Assembly: GCA_902729315.2 (NCBI GenBank) | Contig: LR746268.1 | Span: 4,271,501-4,335,500, forward strand | Direction: 5' to 3' | DNA length: 64,000 nt | Source: Spirodela intermedia | Lineage: Eukaryota; Streptophyta; Magnoliopsida; Alismatales; Araceae | In this document: positions 37,508 to 48,343 of the stretch, one piece after another | How positions within the stretch are numbered: position 1 is the first letter of the stretch | Layout: each line of letters opens with the position of its first letter | Program-made: the position numbers and the translations under genes | The notes under the pieces: generated by a model | What the model saw: the letters and a program-made list of their open reading frames with translations, nothing else | Told to the model about the DNA's origin: nothing | Database searches by the model: none

Positions 37508-39134
37508 TGACGTGACTTAGTTGTATAATAAATCATGCAAATTTAAAATTTATAAAACTAGAAAATATAATTTTTTAGATATTTAGAAGTATTTCTAAAC
37601 AAATATATCAATTATAATTCAATAAAACTTTAAAAAATAGTGATAATTTTCTAGGTCGATCACAAGGATGTAATATAATATCAGGTAATTATTTAGAATT
37701 TTACTCAAATAATATTATTTTCTATGAGTTTTACACTAGAAAATAAAAATAAAATATATTTAAAATTCACGAAAAAAGAAAATAAGGGTGCAAACATCAA
37801 GATGATATCAGCACCCAACGAACACGAATCAGGCAAAAATAGAGTTCCGCCTGGTGATTCTTACGTAAGTGATTACATATGATTTAATTGATCAAATTAA
37901 GATATGTAAAAGTGAGAAGAATCATAATTGAATGAAATATATCTTAGTAAATTTAAATCACACAAATTATCACTAAATGAAGTAAAAATTAAGTTGAAAG
38001 CAAGAAAATAGAGTTTTGGCATCGCGGCGGTGATGCATCGATGATGTACTAGAATCCTGAGCATTCAGGAGGATCATTATGCAGTGTCCATAGTCTCGAA
38101 GACTCTCTTTGGACAAGGACGACATGGGCAATCTCTAGATCTTCTTGTGAAGTCTAGAGATCAATGAAATAGGTCGTCGAATCGTCTTCGACGACTGTCA
38201 CCCAATGGAGTGAAGAAACAACGACTTTATAACTCTCCAGCGACTATCACCTGATAGAGAGGAGCTGAATAGAGGTAGGGCATGTGTCAGGGATCTTCAT
38301 CCTCAAGTCTACACAGTAAGAGGAGGTTCTTCATCGCATCTGGTATGCTCTCAAGAGGTGGCGACTTGTCTCCCAACAGATCATCCTCTTCCCGATGACG
38401 ACTTGTTTGTCGATCAATCAGAGATGCTTTACTTGATGAATCTGTTATCTTTTTATTGCAAATCATTAAGTAATTTTAGTAACAATACTCTACGAATCGC
38501 GATGACGAGATTTTCGTTGATGATCTAACAATTTTGACAACTTAATCCTTCACCAACGATCTATAGGAAAGTCACGATAATCATATAAAAAATATGAGTT
38601 TTGGCTCTAAGAAGATTCAAACCTGTGCCGATTATCCACCTACATGAGAGAGATTGAAATAAACCTTCCTAAAGAAGGTGTGGCGCGGGTTTAGTCCCAC
38701 ATCACTTGTGCGCTGAAGTTTCGGACAAATATATAGTAATATTATATTTGCAAGCAACTCTTGCATGTACGACCATTCTTTGCCCCACAGCCAGCTGGCC
38801 ACTAGTAATGTGGAAGAAAAATGGCACACACGTGCCTCCATCAGTCCTAGCCACTCAAGCCTCTACTTGTGACCTGTTTGTGGACCTGGCTGGCTGGCGG
38901 GTACCTCCCATTTTACTATTTTTTTATTTTTATTTCTTTTTTTATTTATCTCAAAAATAAGATTATAAAAATCATATAAATTCATATAAAATCACATAAT
39001 TAGCTAAAAATTCATGTTAATCAACTGAAAACTATTTTTCACACTTTAACACAAATATAAGTTTATTTATCATGAGTTAAGGCTAAAACTATATTATTTA
39101 CTAATTATTAACTCATGATAACAAAGACCTATTA
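37508..39134 (+). mobile_element. Solo LTR-like element, copy A (with GTGGG target-site duplication)
   Basis: Begins TGACGTGACT and ends ...GACCTATTA, the decayed equivalent of the ...GACTTATCA end of copy D. It is flanked by identical 5-bp GTGGG at 37503-37507 and 39135-39139. It shares most of its length with copies B, C and D. No PBS, coding domain or second LTR lies beside it, so solo LTR is the best reading. Many CpG sites present in copy D are TG or CA here, so it is older. Confidence 0.85.
38694..38735 (+). promoter_or_regulatory. USE + TATA (snRNA-type promoter) in LTR copy A
   Basis: GTCCCACATCA (38694-38704; consensus RTCCCACATCG) is 25 bp upstream of TATATA (38730-38735). The next TTTT downstream of the predicted start is at 38911-38914. 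Confidence 0.5.
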
Positions 39135-39413
39135 GTGGGATCACCTAAGAGAATGAAACCCTCATTTTCTCTCTCCTTTTCACTAGCTACCCTATTGTCG
39201 TCATCCCACCACTTCATCTCCTCACTATCGCAAACCTTCCTATTCCGCCTCCTCGTTGTTCACCCTATCGCCAGCCTACCATTGCCACTAGACCCCCTTT
39301 TGGCCATCTTCTTGTCACGAAACCCTCTTCTCTTCTTTTTCTCTTTCTTCTCTCTCTCTTGCCATCACCACATACCCTCACCCTCTCTCTCTCCCCCCCA
39401 CCGACACCCTCCC

Positions 39414-40654
39414 TGATAAGTCTTTATTATCATGAGTTAATGATTATTAAATAATATAGTTTTAGCCTTAACTCATGATAAATAGACTTATATTTGTGTT
39501 AAAATGTGAAAAGTGGTTTTTAGTTGATTAACGTGAATTTTTGGGTAATTATGTGATTTTATACAATTTTTACAATCTTACTTTTGAGATAAATGAAGAA
39601 CAAGAAATAAAAAATAAAAATATTGCAAAATAGGGGGACCTATTGACCAACCAGGCCCACAAGTGGGTTGGAAGCGCAATCAGGGAGTAGCCACGAGTAG
39701 GGGTTCGAGCGGCTTGGCTTGGACCGATAGGGACACGTGTGCACCACTCCCCTTCCACGTCACCAATGGCCAGCTAGCTGTGGGGCAAGGAGTGGTCGTA
39801 CACGCAAGAAAAGTGACTTTGCTTATAAAGCTAACATTACTATATATTCACTTGAAAAATCGGCACACAATTGATGTGGGACTAAACCCGCGTCACACCT
39901 TCCTCATAAGAGGCGGGCGATCGGTGCGGGTTTGAATCCTTCTAGAGTCAAAATTCATATATTTGTATCTGATTATCTTGACTTTCCTACAGATCGTCGG
40001 TGAAGGATTAAGCAACGAGAATCATTGAATCATCAGCTAAAATTACTGAATGATTTGCAATAAAAAGATCGTGAATCCATCAAGTAAATCATCTCTGATT
40101 GATCAACGAACAAGCTATTGTTAGGAAGAGGACGATCTGCTAGGAGACGAATCGCCACCTCTTGAGAGTGTACCAGGTGCGATGAAGAGCCTCCTCTTAC
40201 TACGTGGACCTGAGGATGAAGCTCCCTAACACACGCCCCACCTCCATCCAGCTCCTCTCCATCAGGTGATAGTCGTCGAAGAGCTGCAAAGTTGTTGTTT
40301 TTCAGCTCTGCCAGGTGACAACCATTGGAGACGGCTCAACGACCCTTTTGATTAATCTCTAGACTTCACGAGAAGATCTAAAGATTGCTCATGTCGTCTT
40401 TGTCCAAGGAGAGCCTTCAAGGCTGTAGACACTACGTGACGATCCTCCCAAATGCTTAGGATTCCGGTGCATCGCCGACGCATCGTTGTCGCGACACTAA
40501 AACTCTATTTTCCTACTTTCAACTTAATTTCCATTTCATTTAGTGATAATTTGTTGATTTTAAATTTACCAACATATACTTCATTTCATTATGATTCTTT
40601 CATCTTTTACAAATCTTAATTTGATCAATTAAATCATTTATAATTGCTTACATA
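39414..40654 (-). mobile_element. LTR-like element, copy B (inverted, 5'-truncated)
   Basis: Starts TGATAAGTCT on the plus strand, so it is reversed relative to copy A. Similarity stops at about 40654, losing the roughly 360 bp that correspond to 37508-37867 of copy A. It faces copy A across a 279-bp spacer. Confidence 0.8.
39841..39882 (-). promoter_or_regulatory. USE + TATA in LTR copy B
   Basis: On the minus strand GTCCCACATCA (39882-39872) is 25 bp from TATATA (39846-39841). Confidence 0.45.
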
Positions 40655-41536
40655 ATTTGATCAATTACAACGATCAGATTTATTTCACATTTTTTGATAG
40701 AATTTTGATAGAGCATTAGACTAGACATAGAATAGAGTAGAGATGGATTTAATGACAATTAGGAGAACAAAGATCAGAAAGAGGAGAAAGTAGTGGGTTC
40801 TAGTTAGAACCCTAGATGGTGACCATTTGAAAGGGCCACCACCATTCTCCACTAACCATAAAATGTCTTAATTCCCCTTTTTCATCTCTACCATCCCCCC
40901 TCACTTATGTTCTCTCTTAGACCATTGTCAAAAGCCTCCCCATAAATTAAAATTTACCCCATGGCCCTTCCTCACATTTGTAATATGAGTTGGGGGTCTA
41001 TCAATACTCCTTTACATCTCCACCTTATCCTCAATGTGGAAGTATGGATAGTCATGTTAGATTGGCTCTATTTGCTCCACATGATTTCAAATGTGAGGTG
41101 TTCTTATTAGATGAGAAATTCTAGTCCATGATGTGAGGAGCAGATTCCCAAGACAACTTAGAATTTAACTTATGAGGTGAGCTCTACATTTAGTACAATT
41201 AGTTGATCTTAACATGTTCGTCAACTATGATACATGAAACATGAGATAAATTCAAATAGTTGTCGATTAGGTACAATTAATATAGCACATTTTCAACATA
41301 TTTCATTGTCAGATAAGGGCCGAAATAGTATGGTGTTAGCTTCTTGTTAGTCTATAGACTAGTGAGTCATCAATCACGAATTGAATGTCTTGAATCTTGC
41401 ATATACTTGGCCTTTATTTGGGACTAGGACATTACAAAGTGATCATTTAATTGTGACTCACCTCATTTGTATACTTGTTTCTCTATGACATCAATAGATA
41501 TTTTTTGATAGTTGAACAAAATTAGTGTTGAGGGGT

Positions 41537-43277
41537 TGATAAGTCTTCATTATTAAGAGTTAATAATTAGTAAATAATATATTTTTAGTCTTAAGTCATG
41601 ATAAATAGACTTATATTTGTGTTAAAGTGTGAAAAGTAGTTTTTAGTTGATTAATGTGAATTTTTGGCTAATTATGTGATTTTCTATGAATTTATATAAT
41701 TTTTAGTCTTATTTTTGAGATAAATAAAGAAAAAAATAAATATATATATACTAAAATGAGGGGAACTTACTGGCTAGCTGGGCTCATAAGTAGGTTGGAA
41801 GTGTAGTTAGGGAGGAGCTGTGAGTAAAAGCTCGAGCGACTAGGATCAATGGGGGCACGTGTGCATCACTCCCCTTCTATGTTACCAATGGTCAACTGAC
41901 TAAAGGGCAAAAAGTAGTCATACACGTGGAAAAAAGGAACTCATTACTTGTAAATATAATATTATTATATATTCACCTGAAACTTTGACGCACAAGTGAT
42001 GTGGAACTAAATTATGTCACACCTTCCCCTAAAAAGCTTCGATGATTTTAATACCTAAAATATCCTTTATTTATAATAGAGATATATTATGATGATGTCA
42101 CTTGATTAAGATATTAGAGTACTTATTTTAATCTCTCTCATGTAGGCAAGTAATCAACACGAATTTGAATTCTTTCAAAGTCAAAACTCATATTTTTATC
42201 TAATTATCGTGACTTTCCTACAGATCATTGGTGAAGTATTAAGTTGCCAAAATCACTAGATCATCAGCAAAAATCTCGTCAACATGATTCGTAGAGTATT
42301 ATTACTAAAATTATTGAATGATTTGTGATAAAAAGATCACAAATCCATCAAGTAAATGATCTCTAATTGATCGACAAACAAGTTGTCATTGGGAAGAGAA
42401 CGATCCACTAGGAGACAAGTTGCCATCTCTTAAGAATGTATTGGATGTAATGAAGAGCTTTCTCTTGTTGTACAGACCTAAGGATGAAACTCCATGACAT
42501 GCACCTCAACTTCATTCAACTCTTCTCTGTCAAGTGACAGCCGCTAGAGAGCTACAAAGTCGTTATTTTTCTACTCCATTAGGTGATAGTTACCAGAGAT
42601 GATTCAACGACTCATTTCATTAATCTCTAGATTTCACAAGAAGATCTAGAGATTGTTCACATCATCCTTGTCCAAAGAGAGCCTTCAAGGCCATGGACAC
42701 TACATGACAATCCTCTTAAATAGTCATGATTCTGATGTATCATCGACACATTACTGCCGCGACATCAAAACTATGTTTTTCTACTTTCAACTTAATTTTC
42801 ACTTCACTTAGTGATAATTTATGTAATTTAAATTTACTAAGCTTTACTTCATTCAATTATGATTCTTTCAACTTTTACAGATCTTAATTTGATCAGTTAA
42901 ATCATCTATAATCACTTACATAAGAATAATTAAGTAAAACTCTATTTTCTCTTGATTCGTATTTGTCGGACGCTAACATCATCTTGATGTCCACACTATT
43001 ATTTTTCTTTTTTCATAAATTTTAAATATATATTTTTATTTCTTAGTGTAAAATTTATAGAAAATAGTCTTCTTTGAGAAAAATTATGAATAATTATTTG
43101 ATATTATATTACATTCTTGTGACTATCTTAAAAAATTACTACTTTTTTTAAAGTTTTATTAAATTATAATTGATATATTTTTTTCAAAAATACTTTTAAA
43201 TATATGAAAGTTCGTATTTTTTAGTTTTATAAATTTAAAATCTATGTGATTTACTATACAACAACTAAGTCGCATCA
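41537..43277 (-). mobile_element. LTR-like element, copy C, nested in the gypsy integrase
   Basis: Plus-strand TGATAAGTCT...GTCGCATCA, full length (1,741 bp), in reverse orientation. Flanking 5-mers are GGGGT (41532-41536) and AGAGT (43278-43282), which differ by two G-to-A changes and may be a decayed target-site duplication. It is strongly CpG-depleted, so older than copy D. Confidence 0.8.
41966..42007 (-). promoter_or_regulatory. USE + TATA (decayed) in LTR copy C
   Basis: On the minus strand GTTCCACATCA (42007-41997) is 25 bp from TATATA (41971-41966). One core base has changed relative to copies A, B and D, but the spacing is unchanged. Confidence 0.4.
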
Positions 43278-45303
43278 AGAGTCATACTCATAAACTATCT
43301 TAAATAGAGTAATATTAATAGATTAATAGAACAAAGTGTTGCTTTAATATTTGGTCCACATAACTCATTTCTTTCAAGTCTTAGGTTTATTTAATGTGAA
43401 GTAGTGAAAATAAGTTTTTAAATACAATTTAATTAACTCTATGTGGCCATCTATTTGAGGATGATAAATAATGTTTTACTTGAGATACATTCTTTATGAT
43501 TTGGAGAGCTTTGACTAGAGTTTGCTAATGAAGATCTTGCTTCAATCAATCATAATAGATGTACGAATTTTGTGTAGGTAGATCACATCTTGAATAAATA
43601 TTTCAACAAATTTCTTAGGCAATGTAATATTTCTCGATGTAGTTCATAGTGATATGTTTCTAAGCTTACTACATAATATTAGTGGTTTTAGAAGTGTCAC
43701 AAATGAAAAAGTAGATTTCCTGTTTCATTGGCATATTGTACATTCTTTGACATAATTTTGAATAGCTTACTTTATCTGTGTCTAATATACTTTTTGGATG
43801 ATGCATTTGCAAATGTGAAGAAATCTCAAATTTGTGACTTTCTATTATAATAACATGATACTTGTGCAAAATTCAAAAATAAAGCAAGAATTTTGTAGTA
43901 GTAACAACTTGTCTTTACTCATATTATAGTGAATAGGTAGGCTGATACATGGCTTGTCCTTACTTTACTACTCTTTACATATGGACTACTCATTACGTTG
44001 CACCTCTTTTTTTATTTGCTGACTATCAAATAGTTGTAAACTAATAGATCGTTATATTTCTACCTCAATTAGAATATGAGAAATTATGTTGGTTGTTTGA
44101 TTCATTGATCCAAACTTATATTTGATCTCAAAATCATAGCTAATAATTTTTATTATCTTTGATATTTGGGTTGAATTTTCTGTCAATAAGAATTTAAGAT
44201 TCTTATGGTTAATATAAATAATATATATATAATAAAATATCTCCTTAATAAATCATGACACCACTTTCAGATTGCTAACACAATTGTGATCAGCTCACTC
44301 TCATGTGCATATTTATATCAATTTTGTGTGGATAGCACCTAGTTGAAGTACGTGATGTGACTCTTCTATTGAGTGAGCACAACTCTAATTTCATATTTGG
44401 ATGTGTTTTATTTAAGTTTAAATGGTTGTGATAAGCCATGGTTAAAATATGAAGTGATATCATGGCAAACTTTAGTGCTCAAAATTCATCCTCTACTTTC
44501 TCATTTTAGTGGGATGTCTTTTTTCAACATTTGAGTGAGTGACCTTGAGATTGACTCATATTTCATCATAAATTATTGAACATAACTAATGAGGCCTCAT
44601 AAAGCCTAAAGTTCTTTAACCTTTGTTGTCTTTTGCAACTATTGTATTGTTGCCTCCTTGCTTTTGTCTACTTCTACTCTAGTAGCTGACACTTAATGTG
44701 TTTGTTATTCAGTAGATGATTTCTTGAAGAGATACTTCTTTGTATTTACATGTAATAGGTGTTCTGTGAAGATTGATAACACTTAATCTAGATGGTGTCA
44801 ATGGGTCTTGACGTGACTCAGTCGTTGTATATTAAATCACGCAAATTTAAAATTTATAAAACTAGAAAATATGAATTTTCGGATATTTAGAAGTATTTCA
44901 AAATAAATATATCAATTATAATTCAATACAAATCCCAAAAATAGTGGTAATTTTCCAGGTCGATCACAGAGATGTAATACAATATCTGGTAATTATTCAG
45001 AATTTTTCTCAATGAGTACAATTTTCTTACGAATTTTATACTAGGAAATAAAAAGGAAATATATTTAAAATTCACAAAAAAAAGAGGAAATAAGGGTGCG
45101 GACGTCAAGATGACGTCAGCGCTCGGCGAACGCGAATCAGGCAGAAACAGAGTTCCGCCCGGCGATTCTTACGTAGGCGATTACAGACGACTCAATTAAT
45201 CAAATTAAGATCTGTAAAAGCCGGAAGAATCGTAGTTGAACGAAGTATAGTTTGGTAAATAAAAATCAACAAAGTATCACTAAATGAAGCGTAAATTAAA
45301 TTG

Positions 45304-45738
45304 AAAGCAGGAAAACAGAGTTCCGGCGTCGCGACGGCGATGCGTCGGCGATGCACCGGAATCCTGAGCGTTCGGGAGGATCGTCGTGCAGTGTCCACGG
45401 CCTCGAAGGCTCTCCTTGGACAAAGACGACGTGGGCAATCTCTAGATAAAGCAGGAAAACAGAGTTCCGGCGTCGCGACGGCGACGCGTCGGCGATGCAC
45501 CGGAATCCTGAGCGTTCGGGAGGGTCGTCGTGCAGTGTCCACGGCCTCGAAGGCTCTCCTTGGACAAAGACGACGTGGGCAATCTCTAGATAAAGCAGGA
45601 AAACAGAGTTCCAGCGTCGCGACGGCGACGCGTCGGCGATGCATCGGAATCCTGAGCGTTCGGGAGGGTCGTCGTGCAGTGTCCACGGCCTCGAAGGCTC
45701 TCCTTGGACAAAGACGACGTGGGCAATCTCTAGATCTT
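45304..45738. repeat. Three-copy 144-bp tandem repeat inside LTR copy D
   Basis: Units start at 45307, 45451 and 45595 (GCAGGAAAACAGAGTTCC...) and differ at only a few positions. Because 144 is divisible by three, the array gives long open frames on both strands that repeat the same peptide; these are not genes. Confidence 0.92.
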
Positions 45739-46246
45739 CTCACGAAGTTTAGAGACCAATGAAGTGGGTCGTCGAATCGTCTCCGGCGGCTGTCACCCGG
45801 CGGAGCGGAAAAACGACGACTTTGCGGCTCTCCGGCGGCTGTCACCCGACGGAGAGGGGCTGGATGGAGATGAGGCGCGTGTTAGGGAGCTTCATCCTCA
45901 GGTCCGCACAGCAAGAGGAGGCTCTTCATCGCATCTGGTACGCTCTCAGGAGGTGGCGACTGGTCTCCCGGCGGATCGTCCTCTTCCCGACGACGTTCGT
46001 CGATCAATCGGAGATGATTTACTCGATGGATTGCGATCCTTTTATCGCGAATCGTTCAGAAATTTTAGTAGCAATGCTCCGCGAATCGCGTTGACGAGAT
46101 TTTCGCCGATGATCCAGCGATTCTGGTTGCTTAATTCTTCACCGGCGATCTGCAGGAAAGTCGCGATAATCAGTTAAAAATATATGAATTTTGACTCTGG
46201 GAGGATTCGAACCCGCGGCGGTCGCCCCCTGAACAAGGTGGATTTA

Positions 46247-46288
46247 GTCCCACATCGGTTGTGCGCGGATTATTCGGGCGAATATATA
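46247..46288 (+). promoter_or_regulatory. USE + TATA (snRNA-type promoter) in LTR copy D
   Basis: GTCCCACATCG (46247-46257) matches the plant USE consensus RTCCCACATCG exactly. TATATA is at 46283-46288; the gap is 25 bp. In plant snRNA genes the shorter USE-TATA distance (about 23-25 bp) is the Pol III form and about 33-34 bp is the Pol II form. Confidence 0.55.
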
Positions 46289-46312
46289 GTAAAGTTAGCT
46301 TTCTAGGCAAAG

Positions 46313-46499
46313 TCCTCTCGCGTGTACGACCACTCCTTGCCCCACAGCCGGCTGACCACTGGTGACGTGGAAGGGGAGTGGCACACACGTGCCCCTACCG
46401 ATCCAAGCAAGCCGCTCGAGCCCCTGCTCTCGCGGCTACCCCCCAACTGCGCTTCCGACCCGCTTGCGGGCCCGGCTGGCCAGCGGGTCCCCCCATTTT
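46313..46499 (+). ncRNA. Predicted Pol III transcript from LTR copy D (hypothetical)
   Basis: Starting about 25 bp after the TATATA at 46283-46288, about 183 bp of GC-rich sequence contains no run of four T. It ends at TTTT (46496-46499), a minimal Pol III terminator. It does not begin like U6, U3 or 7SL as I know them. Copy A keeps the same layout with TTTT at 38911. The start is estimated from the TATA distance. No expression evidence is available, so this is inference. Confidence 0.25.
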
Positions 46500-46716
46500 A
46501 CAATATTTTTATTTTTATTTCTTGTTCTTCATTTATCTCAAAACTAAGACTGTAAAAATCGTATAAAATCACATAATTACCCAAAAATTCACGTTAATCA
46601 ACTGAAAACCACTTTTCATGCTTTAACACAACTATAAGTCTATTTATCATGAGTTAAGGCTAAAACTATATTATTTACTAATTATTAACTCATGATAATG
46701 AAGACTTATCAGGTCT

Positions 46717-48343
46717 CTTCATTCTTATTTTAGAACAAGATAGCATCAAAGGATATAAAGATGAATTTTTGGATGAAACTTTAGAGGAACTAGTTCATAA
46801 AAAATTAGTGTTAATAAGATTGAATGACATTACCTACTTATATCTTTTTATCATAACATGATTGATTTTGTTGATAGCTACTTACATAAGGGTGAGCATT
46901 TCAATCATTCATCAGCCCATTAGTTGTACAAGTGACCAGTGGATGTCTTGATGTCATAAAACTCGAGATTCTAAGCTTGATTAACAAATTATTTGGTCTA
47001 ATGTTTACTAAATATGTGATTATTCCCCTTCAAATTGACAACATTAATTCGTTTAGAACCAAGGGTCTTGTCATCATATTTGTATCATTGGTTCCAACTT
47101 TGATATTCTCAATAAGTTTTTTGGCAATCACAACAATAATATTTTGAATATGTTATTAGAATCATAGTAATCTATGGTATCTTATTCTCACAAGTTCAAA
47201 GAGAGATTTGAGGTAGATATTGGTCTTCACTTGACTTCCATATAAATAGAGAAATTGAGGATTTAATATCAACAATCAAGACAAAATTTATAAACCTACA
47301 TCCACCTCTCAAAAAAATCTATTTCAGATTTCACTAATCACCACTTGTGATTACAAGTTTTTGAGATCAGTTCTCCCTTACACCATAGACTTCACAAGTT
47401 TATAAAACTTTACTGAACATCTCGGTTCTAATAATCATTACACTTAAGTGACCATAACACATATACTCATACCATTGTCAAGTGGTCCATAGGTGTTCAC
47501 AACACCAATTAACACACCATATGTTCACACTAGAGCTGAGCACTTTATATATACTCACAAAAGAGTTGAGTGCACCACATGTGACCATATAAGAATTGAA
47601 TACACTACATTTGCTTGTGCATCAATTGAGTACACCACAAGTGTTCACACAATGACAAATAATATAACATATACAACAAAACTTTATGATGAACACCACA
47701 ATGTTATAGTTGATTTCATTTAGTATTTCGTACATTATTAATATCTTAAAATTATCATTTAAATATATCTAATTAAGGCTTGACATTCTTGAATACTTAA
47801 GTTCTTCAACAATCAAGGAGTTGCTTGTGCAAAAAGACACCTTCACTTTAATGCAATGCTTGTTATACATCATAATACTTAAAGCTTTGAATATCTTATT
47901 AGCTATTTATAGTTTTTTTTAATCTTTATTTTGTAAATCATTATTACATTTGATTCAACATGAATGAAAATTTAGGGTGAGAAAAAAATAAATAACTTCT
48001 GCAACTTTGAACATTCAATTTGGAGCATTGTATGCTACCTTGGATTGAATATATATCATTTCATTATGTTAGATTTTGAGTAGAAGATTCCCCCTTTTGA
48101 GAACAAACTTGCCATCATCCTACTTGCTTTTCATCTTCTTTTTTCCCCTCTTGTCTTTCCATCTTTCCAAATTAATCATAAACTTATTTTGTCACAATCA
48201 ATTGTTTAGTTGACTTTCCTCAACAACATAGATGTTTGACAAATAAGTAATAATTATAGAAGTGAAAAAAATAAATAGGCTCATGAATTTTCCTAATATT
48301 ATGCATACTTGTGAGTATAGTGATCATATATGAAGAAATACTT
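46717..48343. other. AT-rich spacer with a decayed 30-bp minisatellite
   Basis: No coding domain recognised; it may hold unrecognised transposon remains. A degenerate 30-bp repeat lies near 47500-47660. Confidence 0.45.
47500..47660. repeat. Degenerate 30-bp minisatellite
   Basis: Imperfect units of the form ...GAATACACCACA.GTG.TCAC... recur about every 30 bp for four to five units. In frame they read as a ten-residue repeat (VECTTCDHIR, IEYTTFACAS, IEYTTSVHTM). Non-coding in my view. Confidence 0.55.

Larger units (their letters stand above)
40655..44803 (-). mobile_element. Decayed Ty3/gypsy retrotransposon (RT, RNase H, integrase), interrupted by LTR copy C
   Basis: Minus-strand fragments of a gypsy polyprotein, with stops and shifts, in the normal order. 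RT C-terminal part: SLTQMLKKD at about 44560-44511 and VVLTQ.KSHITYFN at about 44385-44320. RNase H: INHKNLKFLL and ISYDFEIKYK at about 44216-44114. Integrase: YHPQIDGH at about 43469-43431 and KLTPYYFGPY at about 41342-41309. LTR copy C (41537-43277) separates the last two, which should be adjacent. The 3' end is probably near 40700-41040, where a GAGGATAAGGTGGAG-like sequence precedes possible LTR. The 5' half (gag, protease) was not found. Non-functional. Outer limits are approximate. Confidence 0.75.
44809..46711 (+). mobile_element. Solo LTR-like element, copy D (youngest, GGTCT target-site duplication)
   Basis: TGACGTGACT...AGACTTATCA, 1,903 bp, with perfect 5-bp GGTCT duplications at 44804-44808 and 46712-46716. 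CpG-rich where copies A-C have TpG or CpA, so it inserted more recently. It carries a three-copy 144-bp tandem repeat that is single-copy in A-C, a USE/TATA pair, and a 14-bp terminal hairpin (46644-46657 with 46685-46698). On the minus strand it also has a B-box-like GGTTCGAATCC (46213-46203). Flanking DNA gives no PBS or matching second LTR. Confidence 0.88.

Noticed and set aside
45192-45845. Open frames of 217 codons (minus) and 153 codons (plus) in LTR copy D
   Set aside because: Both come from the 144-bp tandem repeat, whose length is divisible by three, so one open unit repeats. Copies A-C do not keep the frames.
41537-46711. LTR copies C and D as the two LTRs of one intact element
   Set aside because: They are in opposite orientation, D has its own perfect GGTCT duplication, and C interrupts an integrase.
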